64,000 nucleotides of DNA. Source: Kutzneria sp. (lineage in GTDB: Bacteria; Actinomycetota; Actinomycetes; Mycobacteriales; Pseudonocardiaceae). Of the stretch, positions 62,389-64,000 are shown one piece after another (position 1 is the stretch's first letter; each line of letters starts with the position of its first letter). Location of the stretch: contig JAFAZC010000052.1 in the NCBI GenBank assembly GCA_019239965.1, positions 1-64,000 of the forward strand, given 5' to 3'. The notes under the pieces are model-generated. The model worked only from the letters and a program-made list of their open reading frames with translations. It searched no databases and was not told where the DNA came from. Both the position numbers and the translations under genes were made by a program.

Positions 62389-63024
62389 GTGGACACCATG
62401 GAAACGGGTCTGTGGGTTCTCGCGGTGCTGGCGGCGGCCGGCTGGGCCGCCGGTGGGCTGGGCCGGTGGTTGTTGTCGCGGCTATGTCGGGGCACGCGGA
62501 TCCCGCCGCCATGGTGTGAGCTCGCGGTGGCGATCCTGTGGACACTGGCCGCCGCGGTCACCCCGCCGTGGTGGTTGGCGGTGCCGCTCGCGCTCGCCTG
62601 GTTCGCGGTGTTGCTCACCGCCACCGATATCGCCTGCCGACGGCTCCCCGACGCTCTGACGCTGTCCGCGTATCCCGTGGTGGCCGCGGGGCTGGTGGGG
62701 TCGGCGTCGGTCGGGCCGGATGCCGACCTCCTCCAGCGTTCACTCGTCGTCGCCGTGGTGTTCCTTGCCGTGCACGCCGGCGTGGCAGTCATGGCACCGG
62801 CCGCGCTCGGGGGTGGCGACGTGAAACTGTCCGGCGTGGTCGGTGCCGTGCTGGGTGCGGTGTCGTGGTCGGCCGCGGTGCTCGGTGTGGGTGTCGCGTC
62901 AGCGGTCACGGTCGTGGTCGCGGCCGTGTCCAGGCGGCGCACGGCAGTTCCGCACGGCCCTGGAATGCTTGCGGCGGCGTGGATTCTGTCGCTGGCGGCG
63001 CCTGGGTTCCCTGCCGGGCCGTAG
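62389..63024 (+). CDS. prepilin peptidase, A24 family
   Basis: Membrane aspartyl peptidase of 211 residues with about six helices, processing type IV pilin or Tad-type pre-pseudopilins. The two catalytic Asp are D80 in LTATDIACRRLPD and D144 in LGGGDVKLSG. The N-terminal methylase domain of larger PilD enzymes is absent, as in the Tad/CpaA type. GTG 62389 or ATG 62398 may be the start. M. tuberculosis carries a homologue (Rv2551c) next to aroE, so the genes between aroE and this one look inserted. No pilin gene is seen. Confidence 0.9.
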   Translation: MDTMETGLWVLAVLAAAGWAAGGLGRWLLSRLCRGTRIPPPWCELAVAILWTLAAAVTPPWWLAVPLALAWFAVLLTATDIACRRLPDALTLSAYPVVAAGLVGSASVGPDADLLQRSLVVAVVFLAVHAGVAVMAPAALGGGDVKLSGVVGAVLGAVSWSAAVLGVGVASAVTVVVAAVSRRRTAVPHGPGMLAAAWILSLAAPGFPAGP

Positions 63025-63039
63025 CCGGCCGCGGTCACG

Positions 63040-63990
63040 TCAGTCCACGACGAGCACCAGTTTTCCCGCCGTGCGGCCGGTTTCGCCCCGCTCGTGCGCC
63101 TTGGCGGCGTCCGCCAACGGAAACGTCTCGGCCACCACCGGGCGCAGACGTCCCTCTTCGACCAGGTCGGCGACCGCCTTCATGCTGGCATGGTCGGCCT
63201 CGACGAGTAACCCCTTGGCTCGCACGCCGAGCCGGTCTGCTTCTTCAGCCAGGTCCCCCAGCCCGTACGGCAGGATGGAAACCAACAGTCCGCGGCGACG
63301 CAGTACCCGAAGGGAACGAGCGCGGTGGTCGCCGCCGAGAGTGTCCAGGACGACGTCGACGTCCCGGACGGCCTCGGCGAAGTCGACCGTTTGGTAGTCG
63401 ATCACTTCGTCGGTGCCGAGGTCGCGCAGAAATTCACGCTTGCCGGCGCTGGCCGTGCCGATCACGTACGCGCCTCGGGCCTTGGCGATCTGCACTGCCA
63501 GATGGCCGACCCCGCCGGCCGCCGCGTGGATCAGCACCCGCTGTCCCGCATGCAACCCCGCGGTGTCGACGAGGGCCTGGTAGGCGGTGAGCGCGGCGAG
63601 CGGCACGGCCGCGGCGTGCACGTGGTCGATACCGGGCGGCTTGCGGGCGAATGCCCGTGACGGCCCGGTGGCGTACTCGGCGTGGGCACCCACACCGTGC
63701 GGATAGGGCAGCATTCCGAAGACCTCGTCGCCCGGCTTGAACAGGGTGACGCCCGCGCCGACCTCGTCGACGACCCCCGAGACGTCCCAGCCGAGGACGA
63801 ACGGCGGCTGGCCGAGGAAGAGGCCGCTGGCCCGGTGCTTCCAGTCGGTCGGGTTCACCCCTGCCGCCCGAACCCTGACCAACACCTCGTTCAGTGCCGG
63901 TTGAGGACGCGGCACCTGGACTTCCTTGAGAACCTCGGGGCCGCCGAGAACGTCCTGACTGATCGCACGCATCATCACAGTTGTGCTCAT
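63040..63990 (-). CDS. NADP-dependent zinc-free quinone oxidoreductase (MDR family)
   Basis: Medium-chain dehydrogenase/reductase of 316 residues. VLVRVRAAGVNPTDWKHR and FVLGWDVSGVVDEVGAGV begin the catalytic domain; the cofactor motif is HAAAGGVGHLAVQIAKARG and the C-terminus GRTAGKLVLVVD is usual. The structural and catalytic zinc ligands of alcohol dehydrogenases are missing, placing it with quinone reductases and related enzymes. Near the right edge but complete. Convergent with the prepilin peptidase gene. Confidence 0.9.
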   Translation of the reverse strand: MSTTVMMRAISQDVLGGPEVLKEVQVPRPQPALNEVLVRVRAAGVNPTDWKHRASGLFLGQPPFVLGWDVSGVVDEVGAGVTLFKPGDEVFGMLPYPHGVGAHAEYATGPSRAFARKPPGIDHVHAAAVPLAALTAYQALVDTAGLHAGQRVLIHAAAGGVGHLAVQIAKARGAYVIGTASAGKREFLRDLGTDEVIDYQTVDFAEAVRDVDVVLDTLGGDHRARSLRVLRRRGLLVSILPYGLGDLAEEADRLGVRAKGLLVEADHASMKAVADLVEEGRLRPVVAETFPLADAAKAHERGETGRTAGKLVLVVD

Positions 63991-64000
63991 GGGACCAGCC

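Noticed and set aside
1-64000. tRNA/rRNA genes, CRISPR arrays, insertion sequences, phage or plasmid genes
   Set aside because: I looked for cloverleaf-like GTTCGA-type arms with paired ends, spaced direct repeats and transposase or integrase motifs and found none that hold up.

Overview
The window is high-GC actinobacterial DNA: GTG/TTG starts are common, codons end in G or C, and many genes overlap by 4 bp. Gene content and order fit the order Pseudonocardiales (Amycolatopsis/Kutzneria/Saccharothrix-like); this placement is inferred from gene content, not from a database match. Every gene is complete except secD, which is cut by the left edge.

A housekeeping backbone runs through the window: secD-secF-apt-rel (0-5.4 kb), ppiB / metallo-beta-lactamase hydrolase / hisS (10.3-14.0 kb), Rv2578c-like radical SAM protein (27.6 kb), ppm-aspS (31.6-34.2 kb), rarA (37.4 kb), DUF948-alaS-ruvX-mltG-aroE (46.6-52.7 kb) and a prepilin peptidase (62.4 kb). 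As I recall it, this is the order of Mycobacterium tuberculosis Rv2587c to Rv2551c. Accessory blocks are spliced into it.

Block 1 (5.4-10.4 kb) holds a cysteine-synthase-like enzyme with a divergent HxlR regulator, a NarL-type two-component system and a GT87 membrane mannosyltransferase. Block 2 (14-27.4 kb) holds a YibE/F membrane protein, a TetR-FAD monooxygenase pair, a MarR-SDR pair with a clear operator, a truncated TetR next to a SnoaL fragment (a rearrangement scar), a crotonase-acyl-CoA dehydrogenase pair and a penicillin-acylase-type hydrolase. Block 3 (39.9-46.4 kb) is a four-gene NRPS-independent siderophore operon under a palindromic iron box: decarboxylase, IucA-type synthetase, N-hydroxylase, IucC-type synthetase, all joined by 4-bp overlaps. 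Block 4 (52.7-62.3 kb) holds MerR-MFS, a three-gene terpenoid operon (DxDD class II diterpene cyclase, P450, UbiA-type membrane enzyme), a methyltransferase and a complete GlcNAc/glucose-type PTS (HPr, IIC, IIB, IIA) with a DasR-type site.

Most interesting signals: (a) the compact cyclase-P450-UbiA operon, which lacks a class I terpene synthase and a prenyl diphosphate synthase, so the UbiA protein may act on the cyclised diphosphate; (b) a repeat of about 125 bp present in the hisS 3' intergenic space and again inside the IucA-type synthetase gene, where it is read in frame as an extra loop; (c) the siderophore operon without acyltransferase; (d) a single-base frameshift splitting a HAD phosphatase gene; (e) well-formed operator palindromes for TetR, MarR, MerR, iron-dependent and DasR-type regulators. 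I saw no tRNA or rRNA gene, CRISPR array, insertion sequence or integrase.
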